DNA from: Pseudomonas campi
GTDB taxonomy: Bacteria; Pseudomonadota; Gammaproteobacteria; Pseudomonadales; Pseudomonadaceae
Length of the DNA stretch: 64,000 nt
Reading direction: 5' to 3'
Assembly: GCF_013200955.2 (NCBI RefSeq)
Contig: NZ_CP053697.2
Location: 3,720,001-3,784,000, forward strand
Shown here: piece after piece, positions 27,460-36,422 of the stretch
Layout: every line of letters starts with the position of its first letter
Numbering within the stretch: the first letter of the stretch is position 1
Made by a program: the position numbers and the translations under genes
Notes under the pieces: model-generated
Told to the model about the DNA's origin: nothing
Database searches by the model: none
The model's input: only the letters and a program-made list of their open reading frames with translations

Positions 27460-28047
27460 GGCGATCATCTCGCCCTGCAACTCATCCAGCAGGCTCTGGA
27501 TATAAGCCAGGCGCTGTCCCGGATCAGCCTGCTGCAGCGCCTGCAGCTTCTGCTCGACACTGAACGGCAGCAGGTAGGCCAATTGATTGGCCAACGCCTG
27601 CTGGCTGGCGACCGCCCCACCCATGCCCAACCCGGCGACCAGCGGGTGTTCGACCAGGGCATTGAGCAGCGCGGCGAGGTCGGCATGCTCGGCCAACAGC
27701 GGCGCATCGGCCGCCTCATCCAGCCAAGTGACCTCGGCCAGGGTCAGCTGGTCGGCCTGCACCTCGATCTGCTCCACATGAAAGCGCCGCACACCCTCGA
27801 CCCGAATCCCCAGCAGACCATTGGGGCGCTGCTGGAAGTCACGAATCAGCGCCTCGCAACCCACCGCAGCAAAACGCTCGGCCGCCACACCGACCTCGCG
27901 CCCCGCGAAAATACCGACCACGCCGAATCCTTCGCCACGGCGCATGCAGGCGCTGACCATATCCAGGTAGCGCGCCTCGAAGATCTGCAAATCGAGCATG
28001 CAGCCGGGGAACAGCACGGTATTGAGCGGGAACAGCGGAAAATTCAT
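27457..28047 (-). CDS. LON peptidase substrate-binding (N-terminal) domain protein (196 aa)
   Basis: Stand-alone Lon N-terminal domain without the ATPase and protease parts. It begins MNFPLFPLNTVLFPGCMLDLQIFE, the classic start of this domain, and continues with RYLDMVSACMRRGEGFGVV and the helical C-terminus LAYLLPFSVEQKLQALQ. Such proteins are widespread and of unknown function; a role in substrate selection or in binding E3-like partners has been suggested by analogy. The gene is bracketed by two direct copies of the palindromic element: its stop codon lies in copy A and its start is about 10 bp from copy B. Confidence 0.93.
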   Translation of the reverse strand: MNFPLFPLNTVLFPGCMLDLQIFEARYLDMVSACMRRGEGFGVVGIFAGREVGVAAERFAAVGCEALIRDFQQRPNGLLGIRVEGVRRFHVEQIEVQADQLTLAEVTWLDEAADAPLLAEHADLAALLNALVEHPLVAGLGMGGAVASQQALANQLAYLLPFSVEQKLQALQQADPGQRLAYIQSLLDELQGEMIA

Positions 28048-28057
28048 GCAGCCATCC

Positions 28058-28203
28058 TCAGAACCTGTTTGCGATCTTCTGAATTAAAGCCAGACAAGGC
28101 GAAGATGGCCGAGGAAGCGGAGTTTACGAGTTGTAAATGAGCATTCCGAGGTCATTTTCAACGCAGTATGGCTGACAGTCAGGAGATCGCAGGCAGGTTC
28201 TCA
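28058..28203. mobile_element. MITE-like palindromic element, copy B (about 145 bp)
   Basis: The ends TCAGAACCTGTTTGCGATC (from 28058) and GATCGCAGGCAGGTTCTCA (to 28202) are inverted repeats. The core GGAGTTTACGAGTTGTAAA is shared with copies A and C, in the same orientation as A. It lies between the LON-domain gene start and the lrgB stop; the lrgB TGA (28201-28203) is formed by the element edge. Because it occupies almost all the sequence upstream of the LON-domain gene, it may carry that gene's promoter or insulate it from lrgAB. Confidence 0.75.
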
Positions 28204-28917
28204 AGCGATCAGCGCTACCACCAAGGGTAGGGCAATTGCAGTGACTACGCCCATCAGGCTCATGGCCAGGGCGGCGAAGGCCCCGCTTTCTTCACTCTCC
28301 TGCAGCGCCCGCGCCGTGCCCACCGCATGGGCAGTCAGGCCCAGCGCCATGCCCTGCGCAGCAGGATGATGCACGCCAATGCGGCGCAGCAGCTCGGGCC
28401 CGCAGATGGCACCGAGTACGCCGGTAATCAGCACGAACACCGCCGCCAACGCGGCCACGCCACCGATCTGCTCGGCTACCAGCATGGCGATCGGCGAGGT
28501 CACCGACTTCGGCGCCAGGGTCATCAGCATCATTCGCTCGGCCCCGAACAGCCAGGCCAGCAACACACCCAGCGCGGTCGCCAGCACGCCGGCAACCAGC
28601 AGGGTGATCAGTACCGGCCAGAACAGCTGGCGAATACGCCGCAGATTGAGGAACAAGGGTACGGCCAGGGCCACAGTAGTCGGCCCCAGCAACACACTGA
28701 GAAGGAAGGTGCTGTCGCGGTACTCGGCGTAACTCAGGCCGCAGGCCAGCAGCACACCGATCAGCACGGCCATCGACACCAGCACCGGCTGCAGGAACAC
28801 CCAGCGGGTCTTTTCATAGGCGGCCAGTGACAGCTGGTACACCGCCAGGGTGATACCGATACCGAACAGCGGGTGATGAATGACTGCCTGCACGGCGCCC
28901 TGCCAATCCAGCGTCAT
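28201..28917 (-). CDS. LrgB/CidB family murein hydrolase regulator or exporter (238 aa)
   Basis: Integral membrane partner of LrgA/CidA. About seven to eight hydrophobic segments are visible. Family blocks are LLACGLSYAEYRDSTFLLSVLLGPTTVALAVPL, LAPKSVTSPIAMLVAEQIGG (the conserved KSVT motif), and HAVGTARALQESEESGAFAALAMSL. Family members have been linked to control of cell lysis and, more recently, to export of small organic acids. It overlaps the lrgA-like gene by 4 bp. Confidence 0.92.
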   Translation of the reverse strand: MTLDWQGAVQAVIHHPLFGIGITLAVYQLSLAAYEKTRWVFLQPVLVSMAVLIGVLLACGLSYAEYRDSTFLLSVLLGPTTVALAVPLFLNLRRIRQLFWPVLITLLVAGVLATALGVLLAWLFGAERMMLMTLAPKSVTSPIAMLVAEQIGGVAALAAVFVLITGVLGAICGPELLRRIGVHHPAAQGMALGLTAHAVGTARALQESEESGAFAALAMSLMGVVTAIALPLVVALIA

Positions 28918-29276
28918 GCCTGATCCTCGCGGCGTACCTGGCGCTCGATCAATTTCTGCATGAGCCAGCCGGCGAACAGTAGCGAGAGCAGCAACGACAG
29001 CCCCAGCGCCCCGGCCAGCGCCCAGAAGTCGGCGGCGATCTGTTCGGCATAGACCATCACCCCTACCGCAGGCGGCACCAGCAGCAACGGCAGGTAGCGC
29101 AACAAGCCGCTGGCGGCCTGGCTGAGCGGCTCGCCCACTTCACCCCGCAGCAGGAGGAACACGAACAGCAGCAGCATGCCGATGATCGGCCCTGGCAGCA
29201 TGGGCAGGACCAGCACATTGAGGGCAGTGCCGAGCAGCTGGAACAGCACCAGCCAGGTCAGGCCGCGCAGCAGCAT
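28914..29276 (-). CDS. LrgA/CidA family holin-like protein (120 aa)
   Basis: Small four-helix membrane protein of the CidA/LrgA family (LPMLPGPIIGMLLLFVFLLLRGEV; LLLVPPAVGVMVY). It acts with the downstream LrgB-like protein, with which it is translationally coupled (4-bp overlap). Upstream, the minus strand reads TATAAT at 29311-29306, a good -10 candidate without a clear -35. The pair is divergent from the MaoC gene. Confidence 0.92.
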   Translation of the reverse strand: MLLRGLTWLVLFQLLGTALNVLVLPMLPGPIIGMLLLFVFLLLRGEVGEPLSQAASGLLRYLPLLLVPPAVGVMVYAEQIAADFWALAGALGLSLLLSLLFAGWLMQKLIERQVRREDQA

Positions 29277-29439
29277 GGGGAAGTCTCCGACGGGATGGCG
29301 CGGCCATTATAAACACGCCCACAGCAGCGCTATATACCGCGACTTTCGGCTTGACCCTCGTGCCGAGTCATGATGATCTAGGGCCAGCTAGGTTCATCAG
29401 CAAAAACAACAAGTAGCCAGCATCCTTCAAGGAGGATCT

Positions 29440-29895
29440 ATGCCGTTAGTACCCGTATCGCAACTGCAAGACTATGTAGGCAAAGAGCTTGGACGCTCGG
29501 AATGGATGACCATCGACCAAGAACGCATCAACCAGTTCGCCGAATGCACCGGCGACCACCAGTTCATTCATGTTGATCCGGTCAAGGCCAAGCACACCCC
29601 GTTCGGCGGCACCATTGCCCACGGCTTCCTCTCCCTGTCACTGATCCCCAAGCTGATGGAAGGCCTGATGATCATGCCCGAGGGCCTGAAAATGGCCGTC
29701 AACTACGGCCTCGACAGCGTGCGCTTCATCCAGCCGGTGAAGGTCAACTCGCGTGTGCGCCTGGCCATGAGCGTTCTCGAGATCACCGAGAAACGTGCCG
29801 GCCAGTGGCTGATCAAGACCCAGGCGACCCTGGAAATCGAAGGCGAAGAAAAACCGGCTTATATCGCCGAGCAACTGAGCCTGTGCTTCGTCTGA
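29440..29895 (+). CDS. MaoC-like (R)-specific enoyl-CoA hydratase (151 aa)
   Basis: Single hot-dog-fold hydratase with the complete signature: catalytic Asp and His in TGDHQFIHVDPVKAK, then FGGTIAHGFLSLSLIP. The family hydrates trans-2-enoyl-CoA to (R)-3-hydroxyacyl-CoA, for example as a source of polyhydroxyalkanoate monomers. The C-terminal half (LDSVRFIQPVKVNSRVRL) is typical of NodN-type MaoC proteins. The ATG follows a clear AAGGAGG at 29430-29436. The natural substrate cannot be told from sequence. Confidence 0.9.
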   Translation: MPLVPVSQLQDYVGKELGRSEWMTIDQERINQFAECTGDHQFIHVDPVKAKHTPFGGTIAHGFLSLSLIPKLMEGLMIMPEGLKMAVNYGLDSVRFIQPVKVNSRVRLAMSVLEITEKRAGQWLIKTQATLEIEGEEKPAYIAEQLSLCFV

Positions 29896-29926
29896 CGCGG
29901 CCCCGCCCCGCCGATACGAAGTGACT

Positions 29927-29952
29927 GAACGGGGCGCCCAGGCGCCCCGTTC
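29927..29952. terminator. GC-rich hairpin after the MaoC gene
   Basis: GAACGGGGCGCC (29927-29938) and GGCGCCCCGTTC (29941-29952) form a perfect 12-bp stem. There is no U-tract after it, so termination efficiency is uncertain. It separates the MaoC gene from the MORN/C13 gene. Confidence 0.55.
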
Positions 29953-30013
29953 GCATTGGTGCTGCACATCTGCTGCGGCATACTCGAAGCATGCACCGAC
30001 CAGGACGTCCACC

Positions 30014-31723
30014 ATGCCCCGCCTCCTTGCTCCTCTGACCCTCGCTCTGCTGCTCGCCGCCTGCGGTGACGGTGAACCCCTGCTGCCACCCGATGCCGTA
30101 CTGCCCGACGGCGGTCGCTATCGCGGCGAGGTCATCAATGGCCTGCTGCAAGGTGAAGGGCGCCTCGACTACGCCAACGGCAGCTGGTACGCCGGCAATT
30201 TCAAGGACGGCCAGAGCGACGGCCAGGGCGAATGGCGCGGCGCCAGCGGCGAGCGCTATGTCGGCCAGTTCCGCCAGGGCCTGTTCGATGGCCAGGGTAC
30301 GCTGACCTACGGCGACGGCAGCATCTATAAAGGCGGTTTCAAACAGGGCCGCCTGCATGGCGAAGGTCATCTGCAGCAGGGCGAGATGAGCTACCGCGGC
30401 GGCTTCCGCAATGACAAATACCACGGCCTCGGCCTGCTCGAATGGCCGGACGGCACCCGCTACCAGGGGCGTTTCGCCCGTGGCGAGCTGAATGGCCCGG
30501 GCACCCGTAGCGAGGGCGGCAGCCAGTACAGCGGCATCTTCAAGGATGGCGTGCTGAATGGCGAAGGCAGCTACCAGGGTGTGGACGGTGAGCGCTACAG
30601 CGGTGGCTTCCGCGACGACAGTTTCCATGGCCAGGGGCGCTTCCAGAATGCCGATGGCGATGTCTGGCTGGGCCGCTTTGCAGATGGCTCACTGGAGGGC
30701 AAGGGCGAATTCAAGGGCGCCGATGGCCGTCATTATCTGGGGCAGCTGCGTTACTGGCGCTTCCACGGCGAGGGTGAGCTGACCCTCGCCGACGGCAGTG
30801 TCTACCGCGGCCGCTTCGTCAACAACGAGTACGCCGGCGATGGCACCCTGACACTCGCCGATGGCAAGCAGCGCAGCGGCACCTGGCAGAATGGCGAACT
30901 GATCCGCGACGGCCAGGGTGCTGCACTGCCAGACGCGCTGGAGTTGGGCCTGCTGGAGCAGGGCAAACTGCTCGACCAGGCCATCGCCGCCCTACCCGCC
31001 TCCACCCCGAGCACCGAGCTGTACAGCCTGACCCTGGCTGGCGACGGCAAGCAGAGCGTGTTCCTGCGCGAGGCCGACTACGTCAGCAAGCTGCTCGGTG
31101 AGCGCTTCAATGCGCGCGGCAACATCAGCCTGATCAACCACCGTGACCATCTTGCCGACCGCCCGCTGGCCACCCGCGAGAGCCTGACCCGCGCGGTGCG
31201 CGCCCTGGCCGAACGCAGCGGCCCGGAAGATCTGGTGTTCCTCTACCTGACCAGCCACGGCTCGCGTGACCACCAACTGAGCATCGACCAGCCACGCCTG
31301 CAGCTGGAAAACCTGCCCGCCAGCGAGCTGGCGGCGCTGCTGCAACCCTTGCGCGAGCGGCACAAGGTGGTGGTGATCTCGGCCTGCTACTCCGGCGGTT
31401 TCATCCCCCTGCTGAAAGACGACAAGACCCTGGTGATGACCGCCGCGCGCGCCGACCGGGTGTCCTTCGGCTGCTCCGAGGAAAACGACTTCACCTACTT
31501 TGGCCGCGCCCTGTTCGCCGAGGCGCTCAACGAAACCGATGATTTGCAGCGCGCCTTCGAACTGGCCAAGACAAAAGTTGCCGAACGGGAGAAGGCCGAA
31601 GATTTCCAAGCCTCCGAGCCACAACTGTGGGCACCGCCCGCCGTGCTCAAACAGTGGAAGACCCTGCGCGAAAGCCAGGCCAAGCTGGCGCTGGAGAGCG
31701 CGACTGTGAAGAAAACCGAATAA
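30014..31723 (+). CDS. MORN-repeat lipoprotein with C-terminal C13 (legumain-like) cysteine peptidase (569 aa)
   Basis: Predicted envelope lipoprotein: signal peptide with lipobox LLAAC (Cys about residue 17). Residues about 30-295 are some eleven MORN repeats of about 23 residues (YxGxFxxGxxxGxGxLxxxDG type). Residues about 325-540 are a caspase-clan C13 peptidase with the catalytic His in YLTSHGSRDHQ and the catalytic Cys in VVISACYSGGF. The length and position match a gene I remember next to the MaoC gene in P. aeruginosa. ATG 30014 gives the signal peptide; the open frame extends upstream without one. Substrate and role are unknown. MORN repeats bind lipids or proteins in other systems, so membrane-associated proteolysis is plausible. 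Confidence 0.88.
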   Translation: MPRLLAPLTLALLLAACGDGEPLLPPDAVLPDGGRYRGEVINGLLQGEGRLDYANGSWYAGNFKDGQSDGQGEWRGASGERYVGQFRQGLFDGQGTLTYGDGSIYKGGFKQGRLHGEGHLQQGEMSYRGGFRNDKYHGLGLLEWPDGTRYQGRFARGELNGPGTRSEGGSQYSGIFKDGVLNGEGSYQGVDGERYSGGFRDDSFHGQGRFQNADGDVWLGRFADGSLEGKGEFKGADGRHYLGQLRYWRFHGEGELTLADGSVYRGRFVNNEYAGDGTLTLADGKQRSGTWQNGELIRDGQGAALPDALELGLLEQGKLLDQAIAALPASTPSTELYSLTLAGDGKQSVFLREADYVSKLLGERFNARGNISLINHRDHLADRPLATRESLTRAVRALAERSGPEDLVFLYLTSHGSRDHQLSIDQPRLQLENLPASELAALLQPLRERHKVVVISACYSGGFIPLLKDDKTLVMTAARADRVSFGCSEENDFTYFGRALFAEALNETDDLQRAFELAKTKVAEREKAEDFQASEPQLWAPPAVLKQWKTLRESQAKLALESATVKKTE

Positions 31724-31792
31724 AGCGGCATAGCACTCATACCTGTGCGAGCAAAAACTTCTAAGCTGGTTGTATCAGTGGAGTAGCCCAGC

Positions 31793-32434
31793 ATGTACCT
31801 GACGCCTCAGCACATCCTGCTCGCCGGAGCCACCGGACTTACCGGTGAACATTTGCTCGACCGCCTGCTTAGCGAGCCGACCATCAATCGCGTGCTGGCT
31901 CCCAGCCGCCGCCCGCTGGCCGAGCATGCGCACCTGGACAACCCGGTCGGCGAACTGGGCGACCTGCTGCCGCAGCTGCAAGGCCGTGTCGATGTCGCCT
32001 TCTGCTGCCTGGGCAGCACCATCAAGCAGGCCGGTTCGCAGGAGGCCTTCCGCGCCATCGACCACGACCTGGTCCTGGCCTTCGCCCAGCGCGCTCGCGA
32101 ACTGGGTGCGCGGCATCTGCTGGTGATCAGCGCCCTGGGCGCCGACGCCAAATCCGGCGTGTTCTACAACCGCGTCAAAGGCGAGATGGAGCAGGCGCTG
32201 ATCGCCCAGGACTGGCCCCAGCTGACCCTCGCCCGGCCCTCGCTGCTGCTCGGCGCGCGCAGTGAGTTCCGCCTCGGCGAACAACTGGCCGCGCCCTTCA
32301 TGCGCTGGTTGCCCGGCAAGTACCGCGGCATTCAGGCCGCCGCCCTGGCCCGTGCGCTGTGGCGCCTGGCCCTGGAAGAAAGCGATGGCGTGCGCATCGT
32401 CGAATCCCACCAGCTGCGTCGTCTCGGCCGCTAA
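31793..32434 (+). CDS. NAD(P)-binding Rossmann protein, atypical short-chain/epimerase type (213 aa)
   Basis: Single-domain NAD(P)H-binding protein of the NmrA/HTATIP2-like group. The nucleotide-binding motif is [18 protein letters not shown] at the N-terminus, followed by [23 protein letters not shown] and the catalytic-type [12 protein letters not shown] (YxxxK). Often annotated as a nucleoside-diphosphate-sugar epimerase, but no sugar-binding part can be seen, so the substrate is unknown. It is preceded by a 69-bp gap after the C13 gene and read in the same direction. Confidence 0.85.
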   Translation: MYLTPQHILLAGATGLTGEHLLDRLLSEPTINRVLAPSRRPLAEHAHLDNPVGELGDLLPQLQGRVDVAFCCLGSTIKQAGSQEAFRAIDHDLVLAFAQRARELGARHLLVISALGADAKSGVFYNRVKGEMEQALIAQDWPQLTLARPSLLLGARSEFRLGEQLAAPFMRWLPGKYRGIQAAALARALWRLALEESDGVRIVESHQLRRLGR

Positions 32435-32734
32435 GCCCCCCCGCACAACCCCTCACAAGACCGCTTACTGCCTTGGCTCATCGGTGGAAATGCTGCGCCG
32501 CTTCTCAGCCCATGCGCACTGGCAAGCTTTGTAGGGTGGATAACGCTGTACCTATCCACCAATAGCGCCACTCGCAACGGGCCAGCTAAGCCTCGCCGGC
32601 CATCCGCCGCGCTGTTCACTGCCTTGCCGGCGCTTTAAACTCGGCCCTCCCCGGCCTGCCCGCGCACTCATCCACGCACAGGCCCACCCTGCCCACACGC
32701 AGGACCATACCCACAGCCAGACACCGGAGAACTT
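32435..32734. other. Gene-free 300-bp stretch with one GTAGGGTGGATA dyad
   Basis: Lies upstream of the thiolase gene. Contains one palindrome, GGTGGATA (32535-32542) against TATCCACC (32553-32560), of a family seen again at 49356 and 49403. Otherwise C-rich sequence without a convincing frame or promoter. The ribosome-binding site of the thiolase gene (CGGAGAAC) is at its right edge. Confidence 0.6.
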
Positions 32735-33916
32735 ATGCGCGAAGTCGTGATTGTCGCCGCCACCCGTACCGCCATCGGCGCCTTTCAGGGCGCGCTGAGC
32801 GCCATTCCCGCCGTCGAGTTGGGCGCCACGGTGATCCGCAGTCTGCTGGCGCAGAGCGGCGTCAGTGCCGAGCAAATCGATGAAGTGATCCTCGGCCAGG
32901 TCCTCACCGCCGGTGCCGGACAGAACCCGGCGCGGCAGAGCGTGATCAAGGCCGGTCTGCCGCACACGGTGCCGGCCTTCACCCTGAACAAGGTCTGCGG
33001 TTCGGGCCTCAAGGCCGTGCAACTGGGTTACCAGGCCATCGCCTGTGGCGATGCCGAGGTGATCATCGCTGGCGGTCAGGAGAACATGAGCCTGGCGCCC
33101 TATGTCATGCAGCAGGCCCGCACCGGTATGCGCATGGGCCACGGCAAGCTGCTCGACACGATGATCCAGGACGGCCTGTGGGACGCCTTCAACGACTACC
33201 ACATGGGCATCACCGCAGAGAACCTGGCAGCCAAGTACCAGATCAGCCGCGAGCAGCAGGACGCCTTCGCCGCCACCTCGCAGCAGCGCGCCAGCGCCGC
33301 CCAGGAAGCCGGTCGCTTCGACGGCGAGATCACCCCGGTGCTGATCCCGCAGCGCAAAGGCGAACCCGTAGCTTTCGCCCGTGACGAACAACCGCGCGCC
33401 GGCACCACTGCCGAATCCCTGGGCAAGCTCAAGCCAGCCTTCCAGAAAGACGGCAGCGTCACCGCCGGCAACGCCTCCACCCTCAACGACGGCGCTGCCG
33501 CCGTGCTGCTGATGAGCGCCGAGAAGGCTGCCGAGTTGAAGTTGCCGGTGCTGGCGCGCATCGCTGCTGCGGCAGGTTCGGGTGTCGACCCGGCGATCAT
33601 GGGCATCGGCCCGGTCTCTGCCACTCGCCGCGCACTGAGCAAGGCCGGCTGGAGCGTCGAGGATCTGGATCTGGTGGAAGCCAACGAAGCCTTCGCCGCC
33701 CAGGCCCTGTCGGTGGCCAAGGAGCTGGGCTGGAGCCTGGACAAGGTCAACGTCAACGGCGGCGCCATCGCCCTCGGCCACCCGATCGGTGCTTCCGGCT
33801 GCCGCGTGCTGGTGACCCTGCTGCACGAGATGCAGCGCCGCGACGCCAAGAAAGGTCTGGCCACCCTGTGCATCGGTGGCGGTCAGGGCGTGGCCCTGGC
33901 GGTCGAGCGCACCTAA
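32735..33916 (+). CDS. Acetyl-CoA C-acetyltransferase (thiolase II) (393 aa)
   Basis: Biosynthetic/degradative thiolase that condenses two acetyl-CoA to acetoacetyl-CoA or the reverse. The active-site cysteines and histidine are in [13 protein letters not shown] (Cys about 89), [15 protein letters not shown] and [10 protein letters not shown], all complete. The length (393) is that of PhaA/AtoB. No phaB, atoDA or other ketone-body gene is adjacent, so the pathway cannot be fixed. A palindromic element begins at its stop codon. Confidence 0.95.
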   Translation: MREVVIVAATRTAIGAFQGALSAIPAVELGATVIRSLLAQSGVSAEQIDEVILGQVLTAGAGQNPARQSVIKAGLPHTVPAFTLNKVCGSGLKAVQLGYQAIACGDAEVIIAGGQENMSLAPYVMQQARTGMRMGHGKLLDTMIQDGLWDAFNDYHMGITAENLAAKYQISREQQDAFAATSQQRASAAQEAGRFDGEITPVLIPQRKGEPVAFARDEQPRAGTTAESLGKLKPAFQKDGSVTAGNASTLNDGAAAVLLMSAEKAAELKLPVLARIAAAAGSGVDPAIMGIGPVSATRRALSKAGWSVEDLDLVEANEAFAAQALSVAKELGWSLDKVNVNGGAIALGHPIGASGCRVLVTLLHEMQRRDAKKGLATLCIGGGQGVALAVERT

Positions 33917-34059
33917 GAGCCAGTCTACGATCTCTTGATCGTCGGCCATGCTGCGTTGAAATCGGGCTCGGGCTGCTCATTTACGGCTTGTAAACTCCGC
34001 GCCCTCGCCCAATTTCGCCTTGCCTGGCTCTAGCTCAAAAGATCATAAACAGGTTCTAA
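33914..34059. mobile_element. MITE-like palindromic element, copy C (about 146 bp, inverted relative to A and B)
   Basis: The left end AGAGCCAGTCTACGATC and right end GATCATAAACAGGTTCT are imperfect inverted repeats. The complement strand carries GAGCTAGAGCCAGGCAAGGC and GGAGTTTACAAGCCGTAAA, matching copy A closely. It starts exactly at the thiolase stop codon, as copies A and B also abut stop codons. Confidence 0.75.
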
Positions 34060-34092
34060 GCAGATCGACGCGGGCGCAAGGCCCGCGTCGTT

Positions 34093-34368
34093 TCAGTGAC
34101 CGCCCGTGACGCCGAGCCCCACACCGAGCTCGGCAGCCACGGCGAATGGCAGCAACACGGTGTCCAGCAGGGCACTGGCCGGTAGATCCAGACCGGCATA
34201 CTTGGGCGCCTCGGCGCCAAAACGGTCCAGTGGGCAGCAACCACCCTGCAGCGCATACCAGTCCAGGCGCGTCCCCGAGTAGATGATCGGCGCCCCCGGT
34301 TTGGCCGCATCCAGGGTGCGCACGCTGGCGCAGCCAGGCAGCACCAGCAGCAGGCTCAGGCCGACCAC
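34093..34368 (-). CDS. YceK/YidQ-like small lipoprotein (about 91 aa)
   Basis: Short lipoprotein of the DUF1375 (YceK/YidQ) type. The lipobox is LVLPGC, followed by a mature part with YSGTRLDWYALQGGC, LDLPASALLDTVLLPFAVAAE, which matches the family pattern of a conserved LDLP...DTLLLP segment. The function is unknown. The start is uncertain: GTG 34368 directly abuts a REP pair (34369-34434). The frame stays open through the REP to a GTG at 34449 that overlaps ubiX. The REP-encoded extension (ASRARSYVV) would supply the positive n-region that the short start lacks. Confidence 0.72.
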   Translation of the reverse strand: MVGLSLLLVLPGCASVRTLDAAKPGAPIIYSGTRLDWYALQGGCCPLDRFGAEAPKYAGLDLPASALLDTVLLPFAVAAELGVGLGVTGGH

Positions 34369-34434
34369 GTAGGAGCGAGCTCTGCTCGCGAAGCCTCTAT
34401 GCGGCCACCGTTCGCGAGCAGAGCTCGCTCCTAC
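34369..34434. repeat. REP palindrome pair (GTAGGAGCGAGC family), copy 2
   Basis: Same 24-bp arms as copy 1: 34369-34392 and the inverse at 34411-34434, with an 18-bp spacer different from that of copy 1. It lies between the ubiX stop and the start of the YceK-like gene, so it replaces the upstream region of the latter. Confidence 0.92.
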
Positions 34435-34438
34435 ACAG

Positions 34439-35068
34439 TCAGTCATCACTGCTCAGATGATGCTCACCCCAACGCGGCAGCATGTCCTGGGGAATATTCA
34501 GCAGATTGAGGATGCGCGCGACGACGAAATCGATCAGGTCGTCGATGGTCTGCGGTTGGTGATAGAAGCCCGGCGAAGCGGGCACGATCACCGCGCCGAG
34601 GTTGGACAGCTTGAGCATGTTCTCCAGGTGGATGCTGGAGTACGGCGCCTCACGCGGTACCAGGATCAGTTGGCGACGCTCCTTCAAGGCGACGTCAGCG
34701 GCGCGTTCGATCAGGTTGTTGCAGGCACCCGTGGCGATGGCCGAGAGGGTGCCGGTCGAGCAGGGCACAACCACCATCGCCGCCGGCGCACCGGAGCCGG
34801 AGGCCACCGGCGCCATCCAGTCTTCCTTGCCGTACACGCGGATCTGCCCGGCCGCGGCGCCGGTGTATTCGCTGAGGAAAGCCTGCATGGCCTGCGGTTT
34901 GGCCGGCAGGGTCACGTCGGTCTCGGTGGCCATCACCAACTGCGCGGCCTTGGAGATCAGGAAGTGCACCTCGCGCTCCTCCTGCACCAGGCAGTCGAGC
35001 AGGCGCAGGCCGTACTGGGCACCGGAGGCGCCGGTCATGGCCAGGGTGATGCGTTCGGGACCCGACAT
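34439..35068 (-). CDS. ubiX: Flavin prenyltransferase UbiX (209 aa)
   Basis: Makes prenylated FMN, the cofactor of the UbiD decarboxylase in ubiquinone synthesis. Family features are [68 protein letters not shown] and the C-terminal [28 protein letters not shown] split by family conservation. I use ATG 35068, one base after the mpl stop, which shows translational coupling. The order mpl-ubiX is the one I remember from Pseudomonas. Confidence 0.97.
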   Translation of the reverse strand: MSGPERITLAMTGASGAQYGLRLLDCLVQEEREVHFLISKAAQLVMATETDVTLPAKPQAMQAFLSEYTGAAAGQIRVYGKEDWMAPVASGSGAPAAMVVVPCSTGTLSAIATGACNNLIERAADVALKERRQLILVPREAPYSSIHLENMLKLSNLGAVIVPASPGFYHQPQTIDDLIDFVVARILNLLNIPQDMLPRWGEHHLSSDD

Positions 35069-35069
35069 G

Positions 35070-36422
35070 TTATTCCTCCAGCGCTTTGGCCAGCTTGCCA
35101 TGCAGGCCACCAAAGCCACCGTTACTCATCACCACCACCTGAGTGCCGGGCGTGGCGTGGGCCTTGACCCCGGCAATGATCGCTTCAAGCGAGTCGCAGA
35201 CTTCGGTCGGCACGCTGGACGAGGCCACGCTGGCGGCCAGATCCCAGCCCAGGTTGGCCGGCGCATACCAGTAGACGCGATCGGCCTGCACCACGGACGC
35301 CGGCAGGCCGTCGCGGTGGGCGCCGAGCTTCATCGAGTTGGAACGCGGTTCGATCACCGCGATCAGCGGCGCATCGCCGATCTGCTTGCGCAGGCCGTCC
35401 AGGGTGGTGGCGATGGCGGTCGGGTGGTGGGCGAAGTCGTCGTAGATGGTCACGCCCTTGACCTCGGCGACCTTCTCCATGCGCCGCTTGACGCTCTTGA
35501 AGCTGGACAGGCCGGCGATGCCCAGTTCCGGCACCACGCCGACATGGCGTGCCGCAGCCAGGGTGGCCAGGGCGTTGGCGACGTTGTGCTGGCCGGTCAG
35601 CGCCCACTCGACCACGCCCATCAGGGCCTCGTCGAACCACACCTCGAAGCGCGAGCCATCGGCGCTGAGCAGTTTGGCCTGCCACTGGCCGCCGTCACCG
35701 GTGGTCTGCACCGGAGTCCAGCAGCCCATCTCGATGACCCGCTGCAGGGCCTGTTCGGCCTGCGGATGGATGATCAGCCCCTCGCCCGGCACGGTGCGCA
35801 CCAGGTGGTGGAACTGCCGCTCGATGGCCGCCAGATCCGGGAAGATATCCGCGTGATCGAACTCCAGGTTATTCAGGATCGCGGTGCGCGGGCGGTAGTG
35901 GACGAACTTGCTGCGCTTGTCGAAGAAAGCGCTGTCGTACTCGTCGGCCTCGACCACGAAGAACGGCGTGCCACCCAGGCGCGCCGACACGCCGAAGTTC
36001 TGCGGCACGCCGCCGATCAAAAAGCCCGGGCTCATGCCGGCATGCTCCAGCACCCAGGCCAGCATGCTGCTGGTGGTGGTCTTGCCGTGGGTACCGGCAG
36101 CGGCCAGCACCCAGCGCCCCTGCAGCACATGGTCGGCCAGCCACTGCGGGCCGGACACGTAGGGCAGGCCCTTGTTCAGCACATACTCGACGGCCGGGTT
36201 GCCGCGGCTCAGGGCGTTACCGACCACCACCAGGTCGGGTGCCGGCTGCAGGTGGGCCGGTTCATAGCCCTGCATCAGCTCGATGCCCTGGGCTTCGAGC
36301 TGGGTGCTCATGGGTGGATAGACGTTGGCATCAGAACCGGTGACGCGATGACCCAGCTCTTTCGCCAGGACCGCCAGGGAGCCCATGAAAGTGCCGCAGA
36401 TGCCGAGAATATGGATATGCAT
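35070..36422 (-). CDS. mpl: UDP-N-acetylmuramate:L-Ala-gamma-D-Glu-meso-DAP ligase (450 aa)
   Basis: Murein-recycling ligase that attaches the salvaged tripeptide to UDP-MurNAc. It begins [20 protein letters not shown] and has the Mur-ligase ATP loop [15 protein letters not shown], then [20 protein letters not shown] and the C-terminal ligase domain ([17 protein letters not shown]). I choose ATG 36422; a second in-frame ATG 12 bp upstream is less likely from homology. It fits the peptidoglycan theme of this region. Confidence 0.97.
   Translation of the reverse strand: MHIHILGICGTFMGSLAVLAKELGHRVTGSDANVYPPMSTQLEAQGIELMQGYEPAHLQPAPDLVVVGNALSRGNPAVEYVLNKGLPYVSGPQWLADHVLQGRWVLAAAGTHGKTTTSSMLAWVLEHAGMSPGFLIGGVPQNFGVSARLGGTPFFVVEADEYDSAFFDKRSKFVHYRPRTAILNNLEFDHADIFPDLAAIERQFHHLVRTVPGEGLIIHPQAEQALQRVIEMGCWTPVQTTGDGGQWQAKLLSADGSRFEVWFDEALMGVVEWALTGQHNVANALATLAAARHVGVVPELGIAGLSSFKSVKRRMEKVAEVKGVTIYDDFAHHPTAIATTLDGLRKQIGDAPLIAVIEPRSNSMKLGAHRDGLPASVVQADRVYWYAPANLGWDLAASVASSSVPTEVCDSLEAIIAGVKAHATPGTQVVVMSNGGFGGLHGKLAKALEE

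Noticed and set aside
32552..33949. Minus-strand frame of 465 codons over the thiolase gene
   Set aside because: Antisense to a complete thiolase with all catalytic residues.
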